This document shows positions 1 to 11,955 of a stretch of DNA of 64,000 nt, one piece after another. The notes beneath the pieces were generated by a model. That model saw nothing but the letters and a program-made list of their open reading frames with translations, searched no databases and was not told the origin of the DNA. Made by a program: the position numbers and the translations under genes. Source of the stretch: Anthonomus grandis grandis (taxonomy: Eukaryota > Arthropoda > Insecta > Coleoptera > Curculionidae); the NCBI RefSeq assembly GCF_022605725.1, contig NC_065567.1, positions 25,833,127 through 25,897,126 on the forward strand, read 5' to 3'. Position 1 is the stretch's first letter, and the number at the start of each line of letters is the position of its first letter.

Positions 1-627
1 GACAACATAACTTTTAAAAATTCTGCTAAGAATCTTGGACTTTTAATGGATTACAAACTAAGATTTAAGGATCATGTTACTTTTAAAATGAAAAGTGGGT
101 ACTCCGCACTAAAAATGATTTTTTCGCAAAGGGATTACCTAAATTTGCCTATAAGAAAAATGCTTTGTGAAACATTGGTACTATATCAATTAAATTTTTG
201 TGACACCATCTATGGCCCTTGCCTTGATTCTTCTGACTCATATAGAATACAAAAACTTCAGAATTCCTGTCTTAGGTTTGTATATGGCATAAGAAGGAGA
301 GAACATATTTCACATAAGCTAAAGGTTGCGGGGTGGTTAAATATGTACAATCGTAGAGTGTTGCATCTCATTTGCTTCTTTTTCAAAATTCTTAAGTCAA
401 GGATTCCTTCATATTTACATCGAAAAGTTAGATATCGGACTGACGTGCACAACTTAAATATTAGAAAAAAACAATTATTAACTATTCCTTCACACAATAA
501 AGAATTTTTTAAGAGATCGTTTTCTTACTTAATAGCACACTATACTAACAAATATTGTATAAATGATTTTACCATGTCAGAAAAAACTTTTAAAATGAAA
601 ACTAAACTAATTCTAATAAATCAATAA
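1..627 (+). pseudogene. Non-LTR retrotransposon reverse transcriptase, C-terminal part (5'-truncated by the window edge)
   Basis: The frame is open from base 1 to a TAA at 625-627, so the left end is cut by the window and the ATG at 46 need not be a start. The peptide carries the stretch that follows the RT palm in CR1/L2/Jockey-like elements: a LGLLMDYKLRFKDHV segment, then MLCETLVLYQLNFCD, then YRIQKLQNSCLRFVYGI and WLNMYNRRVLHL. These features are typical of the thumb and C-terminal region of ORF2. The catalytic YADD box would lie upstream, outside the window. The fragment at 28925-29332 shares the segment before RFKEHV and the NFCD-I-YG box, so both belong to one family. No stop interrupts this part, so it is younger than the other two copies. 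I cannot assign the clade. Confidence 0.8.
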
Positions 628-1129
628 CAAATTACTCACTTAAGTATTTATAATAAAAAATTGTTTTTTATTTTTATTTTTAAATTATAAAATCGAATTA
701 TTTATATGTGCCAACCTTTTCCTTGTCCAATTCCAGTTCCTTTTCCTATTCTCTCCTTATCCAATCAGTATGCTTTTTATTCGTGTTGTATTAACTTTCT
801 TTTTTTTTTCTTTAACTGGGAAACTGCTTTTGTTTATTATTTATAAGTGTCATTTATAATTTATAATTATTAATATATATATAAGGCCTCAACAGAATTC
901 AGGGAATCTCGCAGGGGTTGTTCCCTGGAAGTCTGAAAACATGGCCTATTAGTCACCATCTGGAATTTTATTTGTATTTGTATAAAATTTAAGTTCTATA
1001 GATATTTTTTAATTGTTTCAATACACATTAAATGTGCTCTTTGTAAAGAACGAACTATTCAATACGTGATATGCATTTGGTTTATAACAGAATTGTAATT
1101 TTTTATTTTTCTGGTGATTAATAAAAGTC

Positions 1130-1173
<44 letters not shown>
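628..1173 (+). mobile_element. 3' UTR and (ATT)n tail of the non-LTR retrotransposon
   Basis: The AT-rich 3' UTR follows the RT stop. It contains a short GC-richer block at 885-960 (GGCCTC, CAGAATTCAGG, CCTGGAAGTCTG, GGCCTATTAGTCACC) that recurs at 29369-29450 behind the third RT fragment. It ends in AATAAAAGTCTT followed by about 14 ATT units at 1131-1173. A microsatellite-like tail in place of poly(A) is a known feature of several non-LTR clades. No target-site duplication can be tested because the 5' end is missing. Confidence 0.7.
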
Positions 1174-3762
1174 TAAAAGCGATCGTCAAGGTTTCTTGAA
1201 ACTCAGATGGGTTTATTAATCTAGAAGTGTCTAAAAAAATATTTTTTTTTGCATTCTTATATCTTCTATCCCTCATCGTCTTCAAATTATATTTTTCCTA
1301 TGTTATAATTATCTTTTTAGATGAAAAGTGATCATCTAGGAATCCTTGGACTCGGATGAAAATGGGTCGATTTTTTTTTTAATTTTTCCTGAAAAGTAAT
1401 CACCCTAAAATAAATTGCGGTTGTGAATGTACTACGCAATGCGGCTGGTGTAATCTAAAGAAATGAATGAGTGAGAAGGAGGAGGAGAAGAAGAAGGAGG
1501 GAGGTAGCCGTATTTTAAGGAAGAAAGTCATAAAAGCAACCGCCACATCGTTAAGGCAAAAAGTCACCCATATTCCTTTTATTGACGCTCATGAAATGCT
1601 CGATTAATCTTTGAGAACTTTAATTACTATCGATAGAGCGTTCTGTTCACGCATTCACTTGGGGGAAAATAAACTTTTTCTTTCCTTTATACGTTTCCCT
1701 TCGCTTAATTATAAAGCTCATATATTTTTTTCTTGATTGATGTTATAAAAGTGCTGTAAAAACGAGGGTTTTATACCTAAAGTTTATTAAGGGGGAACGG
1801 TTACTTTTTTTTTGTTTACCCTCAAGAAAAGTCAAATTTATCTTTATCATCCCTGAAGTACGTAACAGCAGACAAATACGCGCACAATTTTGCAAAACGT
1901 GCAAACTGAAACGTTATTGTGGCAACGTTTACTACTTTTTGGGTGAATATGCTCTAACTTGAAGTGCCCAAAAGTTATGACGATTTGATTTTCTGGAGGT
2001 TTATTGCACGGATTATCTTTAATATTGCGATTTGCTTACAATGTTGACGGAATACTTTGAATTCATAAACGATAAACGTCAACAATCAAAACTTTTATGT
2101 TGCATGAAAATTGTTCTACGCTAGCGGCTCTTAGTACCACTTAAGCCACATTAACCGGAGTAATAAATTTCTTTATAGTGTATTTTAAGCCATTTTTCTT
2201 TAATGTCTATTAATTAAAAACGTCGTAAGGAATGAGTTATGGATGGTTTATTTAGTATAGCACAGGATGTATGTTATTGCATTGATTACGATCAAAAGCA
2301 TTGTCAAAATGTGAAATATCACTTCTTCTCAGGCATGTCGTTCTTTAGAGATAATTTTCTTTACGATATTCAAGGTTGCAATATCATTTATATAAAGTAA
2401 GAGCCGATTGTTTTGTGATTGATACAGTCAAAGGCCTTGAGTAAGTCAGGAAATACCATTGCAGAGATTTCCTGATCGTTGAGGTTAAGGTAAATAAAAA
2501 TTGCGTCATTTGGCGAGTTATGCTTTAAAAAATGGTTTTTGTTATATAACAAATATATCCAGTGTAGTAAAGGAACAGCTTCTGGATAATTCAGTCTTTG
2601 TCAAAAGCTTGGAATATTTTTTCTTAATTTCTTGTTAAGATACAATAATTAAAATGTACAATGTAAATGCATAAATAAACATTTAAAGGTACAATATGGT
2701 CTAAGTATAAAAACAAAAAAAAATACTTATAAGACAATATTCATTATAAAGCAATTAGAAGAACATTTTTAATTAATCTTTTCAACGATTAAAAAATTTT
2801 TATTCACAATAGTGTTTAACATCTGTATATTATTACATCAAATAGGATGAATTCATTACGGTTTCTTGGACTATTTTTTTTTTTTTTTTTTTTTTTTAAG
2901 AGGTTTAGGAAATGTGCAATGAACGTTAGTCAAGTGCTTTGTCAATATTTCAGGGGTATACAGTATCAATATATATGACAAATTTTACATAAAAATACAG
3001 TTGAGCATAACAATGTCATATATATATATATATAATGCTTAGTAATATTTCTTCGAGATTTATAACATATGCTCCTCCTAATTATCCTATGCTAATAAAT
3101 AATTAATTCTCCATTTTAAATTACTAATAATAAGAACAAATAGTTATATATACTTAAAAGAGGATAATAAACAAGAAATTACAACAGATAAAACTAAGTG
3201 ATCAATATTGTATAAGAAATAAATAAATAGGTTATTGGCGCAATTTTGAACCATTGGATAGATATTCACAAGATTCTTAAATTTGAATTTTTAATTAAAT
3301 CTCCTTAGACTGTTTTAATGTGAATTTATCGAATAAATCTACCTTTAATGAAACCCGATTAAGAAGCAAGTTTAACAAGTAAATCCCCATAACTGCCAAA
3401 TTTGCTTATTAAATTTCTATATTTGTCCTGTAAGAACTTGAATTTTTCAATTTAACCCCCTTAGACTGTTCTGATTTAATTTGAATAAACTCATAAAAGC
3501 AACCCTTGAAATTAACGCCCTATTTCGAAACTCTAAATTGCAAAATATAGACATTTAAATTTTATGGAAATGCATCGTCAAAAGAAAACGTTCCTATTAT
3601 AATGTCAAATGGTCGAAAAAATAATAGAGCATGCTCTTAAATAAAAAACATAAAACTGTACATATCTCCAAGTAATACAAACTAAATAACAAGAAACACT
3701 AAATATACAACTACGTTTATATTTTCCATCCGCCTCTGATGAATATCACCAAGAGAATCAGT

Positions 3763-3811
3763 AGTAACCCTAATTAAAACTGCATTTAGGGCAGTTTTAA
3801 TTAGGGTTATT
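3763..3811. repeat. Perfect 18-bp inverted repeat (hairpin)
   Basis: The arm AACCCTAATTAAAACTGC at 3766-3783 is followed by a 7-base spacer and its exact reverse complement at 3791-3808. The pairing extends about two further bases outward. It could be the tip of a MITE or a replication-slippage palindrome. No coding context. Confidence 0.75.
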
Positions 3812-4282
3812 TTTTTTTGCTAATTTTCGAAGCAAATTTTGTAATATTGATGAAGTTAAGGGAATTTAAGGGACAAACTACATATTCTAGCAATACCTAA
3901 ACTACTACTAGAAAATGCTGAAAATCAAGTACTCACCCAATAATAATAAAAATTAAATCTTAAGCAGAATATTAAATAAAATAAAAACAGGACCAAAATA
4001 ATTTATTTAGACCCTTGGAATAGAGTTATATAATTTTCAAAATTTTATAAGTGAAAGAGTGATACAAGAAGTTAATAAATAATACTATTTTGTCATACAT
4101 ATAAGAAGGTTTTTTACATTTTATAATATTTACATAAGGCAAATTGTATTATCCTTATCACATAAAATTTCCTTGATTAAAATACTTGAGAAGTGAGAGA
4201 GAATTTAAATATGTATTTAGACATTAACCTAAGGTAAAAAATATTATAAATAAAATAAAATATTAGTGCTATAGAAATAAAA

Positions 4283-4353
4283 AGTACTATTAAGAAAAAC
4301 AGTATATATATACTGTTTTTCAGTATATATATACTGATTTTCTTAATAGTACT
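4283..4353. repeat. Long near-perfect palindrome with nested (TA)n cores
   Basis: The outer arms read AGTACTATTAAGAAAA and its reverse complement TTTTCTTAATAGTACT. Between them sit two CAGTATATATATACTG palindromes separated by TTTTT. The whole 71 bp can fold into one hairpin with a tiny loop, or into a cruciform with two inner stems. It looks like a short foldback element or slippage product. Confidence 0.75.
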
Positions 4354-6295
4354 CTTGTTCCCAATTTATGAACCCCTATTAAGCCTCTGTATAGTCTGAG
4401 GTGCCTTAAATTTAAAAAAATTATTTTTTTCCAAAAAAAAAAAAAAAGCTTTCAGAAGGTTCAGATCCAATAACAAACTGATCACACCAAATTAAATTAG
4501 TCAAGAAAAGTAAAATAAAAATGCCTAGAAAAGTGGATCGGTAAAACCAGCATTAAACTTTATCTTATCGAATTCCCTATTTTGATTGCTGAATCGTAGG
4601 TCCATAAAAATGATTTTAAATTTTACTTTACTATAAGCCCTAAAGTGCTTATCTAACAGAGCCAGTAAAAAAGTGCATATTTTTATTTATTAGCGCCCAT
4701 ATAAAATGCGAACGGGCATTATATTACGATTATCTAGTGTTAATAAAAGTATGTTTTTATTATCTTTCTCGTTTTGTTTTCGTCAGACAAATAGGACGGC
4801 AAAAAACCCTTAATAAATTATATTTTTCTTACCGCTAAGAAAAACCCTTCTTCTCATTTCTCTTGTCAGGTTTTCTAATCTTCCCAAAGCGATTTCCATT
4901 GTTCCAGAATTACAAAACTACTGAATTACTTACTTACCGACGCCATAAAAGTTTCCCCTGTAGCGCGACAAAATATTTTTCATAAATAAATACTTCTCAA
5001 ACTTAGATGTAACAATAGATGGATTTTAACTGACGCTTAATTTCTGCTGGGAAATACCTTATTTTACATTTAATGCCTCTTAACAAGTTTTATTGAACTT
5101 CGCTATTTAAATAATTATTAAATTTACATAAACCTCATAGGTCTGTACCCCAGGCAGATAAACGAAAAAAAAACCCGAACTGAAACGCTTTATACACAAC
5201 AGTGCGGGGTTTTTTTTCACCCCCACACACAACATAAATATATCACATTGCACTGGGGGTTGTAAGGCAGTGGTTCGTATTAGAATCCTGAATCTGACTT
5301 ACGGAAATAAATAGCGCGGCTGGAAACGTAAGGATTTTCACTTCTGACATTTTCATAAGCTAAAGCAGCTATGTAAGCTAAGTGGTCAGCGTGAATGGGG
5401 TATTTAAGTGCGCTCTATTTGACTTGGACTTATGGAATGAATTATTACTGTCAACGGCAGTGCTTTTGCACGTTTCGGGGGTAACTCTGCTCCATAACTG
5501 GGTCATTAGGTTAGAAATGAAAAATTTATTATTATATACATAAATATTCTTGAAATCATCGTATAGCGCGCTATATAACAATATAAAAAAAACTTAATCA
5601 AGTCGTTAAACTTGATCTTATAAGCATTTATATATCGGCTAATAAAATATTTTTATTTTATTAATGTTATATTATTGTTTTATTACCTACTTTATAAATA
5701 TTTCAATCAGCACAATTTGTATTGGGCTGAGATTATTTTATCATACTCTTGTAAATGGCGAAATTGAAAACAATACCCGGTTTAGCTGATCATTCTTTTA
5801 ATGATTCCTTTAATTGTGATGCCCCTTAGAATTATTAAAGATTTTGGATGAGTAAAAAGATTTCTTTAAAATTAAGATTGAAAAATTGGCCCTTTTTCGC
5901 TCAATTTAACCTTACATTAAATTTATACTATATACATAAATACTACTAATTCGCAAAAACAAACATGGCGGAAAAAACCTAAAAAAATTTCGTCACTGTA
6001 TAAATCTATTTAGTTTTATAAGACACACTTATATAACATAATTATTTTATCTCTAACAAAAGTGATATATATTTTTATTTTATAAAGAATCCGCTTAAAA
6101 CATAATGGTTTTATTCGAGAATGTTGTGTCAGCTGTTTTTGGTCAAAAATTTTTTAGGTGGGACTAAGAGGAAAGGTTTGTACTACTATTTTACCTATCT
6201 AATGATCTAATGATTCTAAGACGTATAATCTAAAAGAATCATATTTGGATTTTTTTTATTAAAAATATGGATTTATATTATAGATAAAATAGACA

Positions 6296-8490
6296 AAAAA
6301 CCTTGTCTGGTGTTGATAAATTATTATCTTGGGTTCTCGTAAACAAAATTCAAATATTCTTGATTTATAAACTACTCTGAAGGCTTTTTTATATTTTTTT
6401 AAAGAAATGATTAAAATCGATGCACTAAAAGCTATGATATTGCAATTCTGATCCCAGGAGTGCCTGTAAGAAACAAAAGATTTTTGTCTGTTTTTGATAA
6501 ATAAATATCTTGAGTTATCGTAGATAACATTTACGTTTTATTGATTTGTAAACTACTCTAAAGGCTTTTTTATATTTTTTTAAAGAAATGACTAAAATCG
6601 ATGCACTAAAAGTCAAGATATTGCAGTTGTAATTCCAGGAGTGCCTGTAAGAAACAAAACATTTTTGTGTGGTTTTGATAAATAAATATCTTGGGTTCTC
6701 GTAGACAAAATTTAAATATTATTGATTTATAAACTGCTCTGAAGGCTTTTTTATCCCTTTTTAAAGAAATAATTAAAATCGATGCACTAAAAGTTATGAT
6801 ATTGCAATTCTGATCCCAGGAGTGCCCGTAAGAAACAAAAGATTTTTGTCTGTTTTTGATAAATAAATATCTTGGGTTCTCGTAGACAAAATTTAAATAT
6901 TATTGATTGATAGACTACTCCAAAGACTTTTTTAGCCTTATTTGAAAAAATTACTAAAATCAATGCACTAAAAGTCATAATATTGAAATTTTGATTTCAG
7001 GAGCGCCTGTAAGAAACGAAAGATTTTTGTCTGTTTTTGATAAATTAATATCTTAGGTTCTTGTAGACAAAATTTAAAAATTCTTAATTTATAAATTACT
7101 CTAAAGGCTTTTTTATACTTTTTTAAAGAAATGACTAAAATCGATGCACTAAAAGTCAAGATATTGAAATTCTGATTCCAGGAGTGCCTGTAAGAAACAA
7201 AAGATTTTTATCTGTTTTTGATAAATTAATATCTTAGGTTCTCGTAGACAAAATTTAGATTTTATTGATTTATGAACTACTCTGAAGGTCTTTTTATACT
7301 TTTTTGAAAAAATTACTAAAATCAATGCACTAAAAGTCATAATATTGGAATTCTGATTTCAGGAGCGCGTGTAACAAACAAAAAACTTTTGTCTGGTTTT
7401 GTTATAATGATAAATTATTCTCTTGGGTTTTCGTAGACAAAATTTAAATATTATTGATCTTGTAACTACTCCGAAGGCCTTTTTATTCTTTTTTTAAAAA
7501 AATGGCTAAAATCGATGCACTAAAAGTTAAGGTATTGGAATTCTGATTCCAGGAGTGCCTATAAGAAACCAAAGATTTTTGTCTGTTTTTGATAAATAAA
7601 TATCTTGGGTTTTTGTAGACAAACTTTAAATATTATTGATCTATAAACTACTCTAAAGACTTGTTTAGTCTTTTTTGAAAAAATTACTAAAATTGATGCA
7701 CTAAAAGTCCAAATATTGGAACTCTGATTCCAGGAGTGCCTGTGATAAATAAAAGATTTTTGTCCGTTTTTGATAAATTAATATCTTAGGTTCTGGTAGA
7801 CAAAATTTAGATTTTATTGATTTATAAACTATTCTGAAGGCTTCTTTATACGGTTTTAAAGAAATGACTAAAATCGATGCACTAAAAGTCATGATATTGG
7901 AATTCTGATTTCAGGAGTGCCTGTAAGAAACAAAAGATTTTTATCTGTTTTTGATAAATAAATATTTTGGGTTGTCGTATATAAAAATTTAAATATTATT
8001 AATTTATAAACTACTCTGAAGGCTTTTTTATACAATTTAGAGAAATGACTAAAATCAATGCACTTAAAGTCAAGATATTAAAATTGTGATTCCAGGAGTG
8101 CCTGTAAGAAACAAAAGATTTTTGTCTCTGTTTGATAAATAAATATCTTGGGTTCTAATAAACATATATTAAATTTTATTGATTTATAAACTACTCTGAA
8201 GGCTTTTTTATAAAATTACTAAAATCGATGCACTAAAAGTCAAGATATTGGAATTCTAGTCCCAGGAGTGCCTGTAAAAAACAAAAGATTTTTGTCTGTT
8301 TTTGATAAATAAATATCTTGAGTTCTCGTAGACAAAATTTAAATATTATTAATTTATAAACTACTCTGAAGGCTTTTTTATAATTTTTTAAAAATCGATG
8401 CACTAAAAGTCAAGATATTGCAATTCTGATTCCAGGAGTGCCTATAAGAAACAAAAGATCTCTGTCTGTTTTTGATAAATATCTTAGGGA
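6296..8490. repeat. 181-bp tandem satellite array, 12 units
   Basis: Using the anchor TGCACTAAAAG, units start at 6421, 6602, 6783, 6964, 7145, 7326, 7516, 7697, 7878, 8059, 8228 and 8399. The period is 181 bp, with one 190-bp unit and two shortened units (169 and 171 bp) at the right end. Each unit contains CCAGGAGTGCCTGTAAGAAAC, a TTTGTCTGTTTTTGATAA block and a CTACTCTGAAGGC block. Several units are open in one minus-strand frame for 63 codons, but the period is not a multiple of three and the frames close in other units, so I do not call them genes. The array abuts the retrotransposon fragment that begins near 8700. Confidence 0.95.
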
Positions 8491-8699
8491 AATCGAATAA
8501 AAACGGGTTTTTTAAATCCACTCTTACAACTTTGACACCAGGAAATAAAATGCTAATTTTTTTGAAAATTGTAAACATAACTTTAAAGCTCTAGATCTTA
8601 CGGTATAGCACCAATTCATAATCAACCCCAATCATCCCCTTGAAATAAAACTTAGTACGTACAATATAATCAACGTTTCCTATATATAATTTACCATTT

Positions 8700-9338
8700 T
8701 TTTTTAATTTACAAGAAATTATATGCCTGAATTAAATTTTGAAAGCCATATTAAAAACCTTATTCAAAAAGCATATATATCATTAAAACAATTATATAAT
8801 AGTCGTCAAATTTTAAGTGTCGAATTAAAAAGAAAGCTATGTGAAACCCTTGTTTTGTCTCACTTTAATTATGCAGACATAGTTTATGACCCGTGCCTCA
8901 GACATTGTGACAAGTTTCGAATACAAAAAATTCAAAATATGTGTTGCCGTTTAATATTCAATATTGGAAAATATGATAGCATATCTTATAAAATTAATGA
9001 AACTAAATGGTTAAATATGACAAATCGAAGGCTATTACATCTTGGAATCTTTTTTCATGAACTTATAAATAAATGCAAATATATTTCAACGTGCTTCATA
9101 AAAAAAAATCAAGACCAATGACAGTGTACACTCTAGAAATACTAGAAATAAAACAAAGTTCGTGATTCCTAAACATAAAACAGCATTTTTTCAAAAAAGT
9201 TCTTTGTATACGTCTGTTCATCTTTATAATTCTTTGCCCGATTATATGAAAGTATTTACAACAAAAAAATTTAAATCTGTGTTAAAGTCTATAATAATGA
9301 GTAAGCAAGTACAGGACTATAATTTGACCCACCGCTAG
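8700..9338 (+). pseudogene. Non-LTR retrotransposon reverse transcriptase C-terminus, frameshifted
   Basis: The frame at 8723-9121 has the same layout as the fragment at 1-627: a FESHIKNLI segment, LCETLVLSHFNYADIVYDPC, FRIQKIQNMCCRLIFNIG, then WLNMTNRRLLHLGIFFHEL. It ends at a premature stop just after an A-rich run near 9102-9112. In another frame the protein continues (FVIPKHKTAFFQKSSLYTS, then FTTKKFKSVLKS) to a TAG at 9336-9338, so a slippage-type frameshift in the A run is the likely break. Its sequence differs enough from the copies at 1 and 28925 to be a separate subfamily. No RT catalytic box is present, because the copy is 5'-truncated. Confidence 0.75.
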
Positions 9339-9716
9339 TCTGTCGCCTGCTGCCCGAAGCGTAAAATTTTCTCAGTAAAGTGACCATTTCTTTTTGATGT
9401 TTTTGTTTATTTATTTATTTTTTGTTGGGTGTATTACGGAAACATTTTCAGGTTCCTTTATATTTGCTTTTTTGTGCATTTTTTTTTCTTTAATTACTGT
9501 TAACTATAAGTTAAGACTACATTATTGAAAGTGCGTTTCAAGTGCATAATTATTTGGCACATGCGTGTTATTTAGCATTTATTGAAATCTGTTAGAGGGT
9601 TGAGTTTGAATAGCCCTAGACTAGACTTCGCCAACTGAAACATATTATAATACAAATATTATGTAATGAATTTTTGCAAATAAAAGTCGTTTACTATTAT
9701 TATTATTATTATTATT
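9339..9716 (+). mobile_element. 3' UTR and (TAT)n tail of the second retrotransposon fragment
   Basis: After the RT stop comes an AT-rich UTR that ends with AATAAAAGTCGTTTAC and about seven ATT/TAT units up to 9716. The AATAAAAGTC plus ATT-tail ending matches the end of the element at 1-1173, although the body of the UTR differs. Confidence 0.65.
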
Positions 9717-11109
9717 AAAAGTGAATAAAAATATTTTTTTTATGTTTAACCCACTATTGCATCCTGAATTGATTTTACATGTCCTGAGACTCAGTTAAGG
9801 TATGTCTAAAAATGCTGAATGTTTTTATTAACCTGAAACTCTCCGAAGATAAAATCTTATTAAAAAATCAATATGCGATTACTGCTACCAAACCGAAAAA
9901 AAAGCTAAAAGCTTTTTTTTATTAACGGAAATAAAACAAGACAATTATTATTTTTAAATTAAGTTTCGGTTCAAGTCGAAATTAAAAAATAACATGGCCC
10001 CGCCGGGCCATAGTTATTTTTCCCAATATTCCCGTTTAGATTTGCATTTTAATTTTAGTAAAAGGTTTTTAATAGTTGATATAGGATATTAGAACTCATA
10101 CGTTTTTAATATTGCCCATAAAAACACTTTTACTGCGCCTCCATGCTGCTAGAATGCTTGAACATTTAATAAAAATAGAGCCGTTCCCTAAATTACGACT
10201 AATAAAATGCAGAGGGAAAAACCGCTTTTTATTTGTCGCGTATTAGCCTAAAAGGTTATATGCAAGCTCTGAGTAACTATATTTCAATAAGTTTTAACGC
10301 ACAGTAAATCATAATTCTTCCAGAGTTTTCCAAGTGTAGCGTGAACGCAATTTCCTGTTTTAAACAGCATTTCCTAAAATCACTTGTTTACAATTTATAG
10401 GCGTAAGGGAGGGGGAGCTTAAACAGCATTTTAAAATACAATTGAATGTAGGTCAGCGAATCAGCGTAGGTTAATATTTAAGCTTCAAGATGTTATGGGG
10501 GTAAATTATTAAACGATTCATCAAACAACGTAGGAGTAGTAAACATGCAAGCATAACGTTACAGATGAATAAACAGTTTACCATGTTTGTTACATATTCA
10601 TGATATTACATTCGTTTATTATGTGTTTGTTTGCGGTTGCACAATCAATATAAGTAGTATACTGATTCAATGCATATATGTTCACGTTAAATTAAAATAT
10701 CAAAGTGACACGCCTATTTTAGCCTAAGAAGAAATTTTGTGCGCATGTGTCCTTTGATAGAGGAGGATATCAAGACTAAAAAATGAGAGAAAAATGCTAG
10801 AGTCTATTCCAGGTTTTTCATAAAAAAGTAATATCAGAAGGCACTTTCTCAATTTAAATACTAAGGGATTTTTTTTGCATCCTATTCTCAATAAATTAAT
10901 TAGAGAAAGCTAATTCTTAAGTAGTGGATGATCGTGTCCATTTAAGTTATGCATAAGAAGTTGTCAATGAAAAGGTTATTAATATATATTGAATAATTAA
11001 TAATAGGGGTGTTTAAAGCTGTTTTTAAGTTCGTTTATTTTATCCAAATTTTTGCAAGTATTTTTAATTTTATTCCTGGTTTTAAATTGATTTTTTTATA
11101 TATTGAATT
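9717..11109. other. AT-rich stretch without a recognisable gene
   Basis: No coding signal. It holds a small AAAAAAGCTAAAAGCTTTTTT foldback at 9896-9920, a GC-cored hairpin at 9984-10021 and, at 10933-10954, an isolated match to the core motif of the 41-49 kb array (GTGTCCATTTAAG followed by TTATGCAT). The 10100-10560 part is relatively complex sequence and may be unique. Confidence 0.5.
9984..10021. repeat. GC-cored hairpin in AT-rich sequence
   Basis: AAAAATAACATGGCCC, a CGCC loop, then GGGCCATAGTTATTTTT pair with a single offset base. The GGCCC/GGGCC core is conspicuous against the AT background. Confidence 0.65.
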
Positions 11110-11955
11110 AATTAATTTTCAGGTGTATTCTGACCAATTAAACCTAAAAAATATAATGTCCAAACGATTCAGATAATATTAACAAAATGAAAAATTTATA
11201 TAGAAAATAGGGGAAGAAGTTGACATCTCATTTATATATCCCTATTTTAATCCGTTAATTAGAAGAGGATGGGAATACAGTGATATTTTTCAGGTGTATT
11301 TTGACCAATTAAACTGAAGAAACACAATTTCCAGATGATCCAGACACTATGATTAAAATTAAAAAATTATATAAGAAATAGGGGGAAAAGTTGATATCTC
11401 ATTTATATATCCCTATCTCAGTCCGTTTATTAAAAGAGGATGGGAATAAAGTGATATTTTTCTGGTATATTTTGACCAACTAAACCTAAAAAACATAATT
11501 TCCTCATGATCCAGACACTATTAATAAAATGAAAAAATTTTATAAGAAATAGGGGGAAAAGTTGACATCTCATTTATATATCCCTATCTCAGTCCGTTTA
11601 TTAAAAGAGGATGGGAATAAAGTGATATTTTTCTGGTATATTTTGACCAACTAAACCTAAAAAACATAATTTCCTCATGATCCAGACACTATTAATAAAA
11701 TGAAAAAATTGTATATGAAATAAGGGGAAAAGTTGATATCTCATCTATATATCCCTATCTCAGTCCGTTAAATAGAGGAGAATGGGAATAAAGTGATATT
11801 TTTCAAGTACACTCTGACCAACTTAACCTAAAAAATACAATTTCCAGATGATCCAGACACTATTAATAAAATTAAAAAATTATATAAGAAATAGGGGGAA
11901 AAGTTGATATCTCGCTTATATATCCCTATCTCAGTCCGTTAATTAGAAGAGGAAA
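11110..11955. repeat. 171-bp tandem array, about 5 units
   Basis: Using the anchor CCCTAT (in TATATATCCCTAT), units fall at 11241, 11411, 11582, 11753 and 11924, a period of 170-171 bp. Each unit carries a TTTTGACCAA-TTAAACC block, a GATCCAGACACTATTA block, a TAGGGGGAAAAGTTGATATCTC block and a CAGTCCGTT-AT-AAGAGGATGGGAATA block. Units 2 and 3 are nearly identical and the left edge is more diverged. No coding function is suggested. Confidence 0.9.

Larger units (their letters stand above)
1174..6295. other. AT-rich stretch without a recognisable gene
   Basis: No frame here has a recognisable domain, and the few short open frames look like chance. Visible items are a purine-rich GA tract at 1466-1506, a poly-T run at about 2873-2897, short (TA)n runs (for example 3020-3034), and the two hairpins listed separately. 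The segment at 4680-5560 is less AT-rich than its surroundings and may be unique sequence. Confidence 0.5.

Noticed and set aside
5378..5581. 67-codon minus-strand frame in a GC-richer patch
   Set aside because: No domain or splice context; composition alone is not enough.
6787..7892. Repeated 63-codon minus-strand frames in the 181-bp array
   Set aside because: By-products of the tandem repeat; several units have stops in the same frame.
10666..10690. AATGCATATATGTTCACG, partly like the reversed core motif
   Set aside because: Too few positions match the core consensus, unlike the clearer match at 10933-10954.
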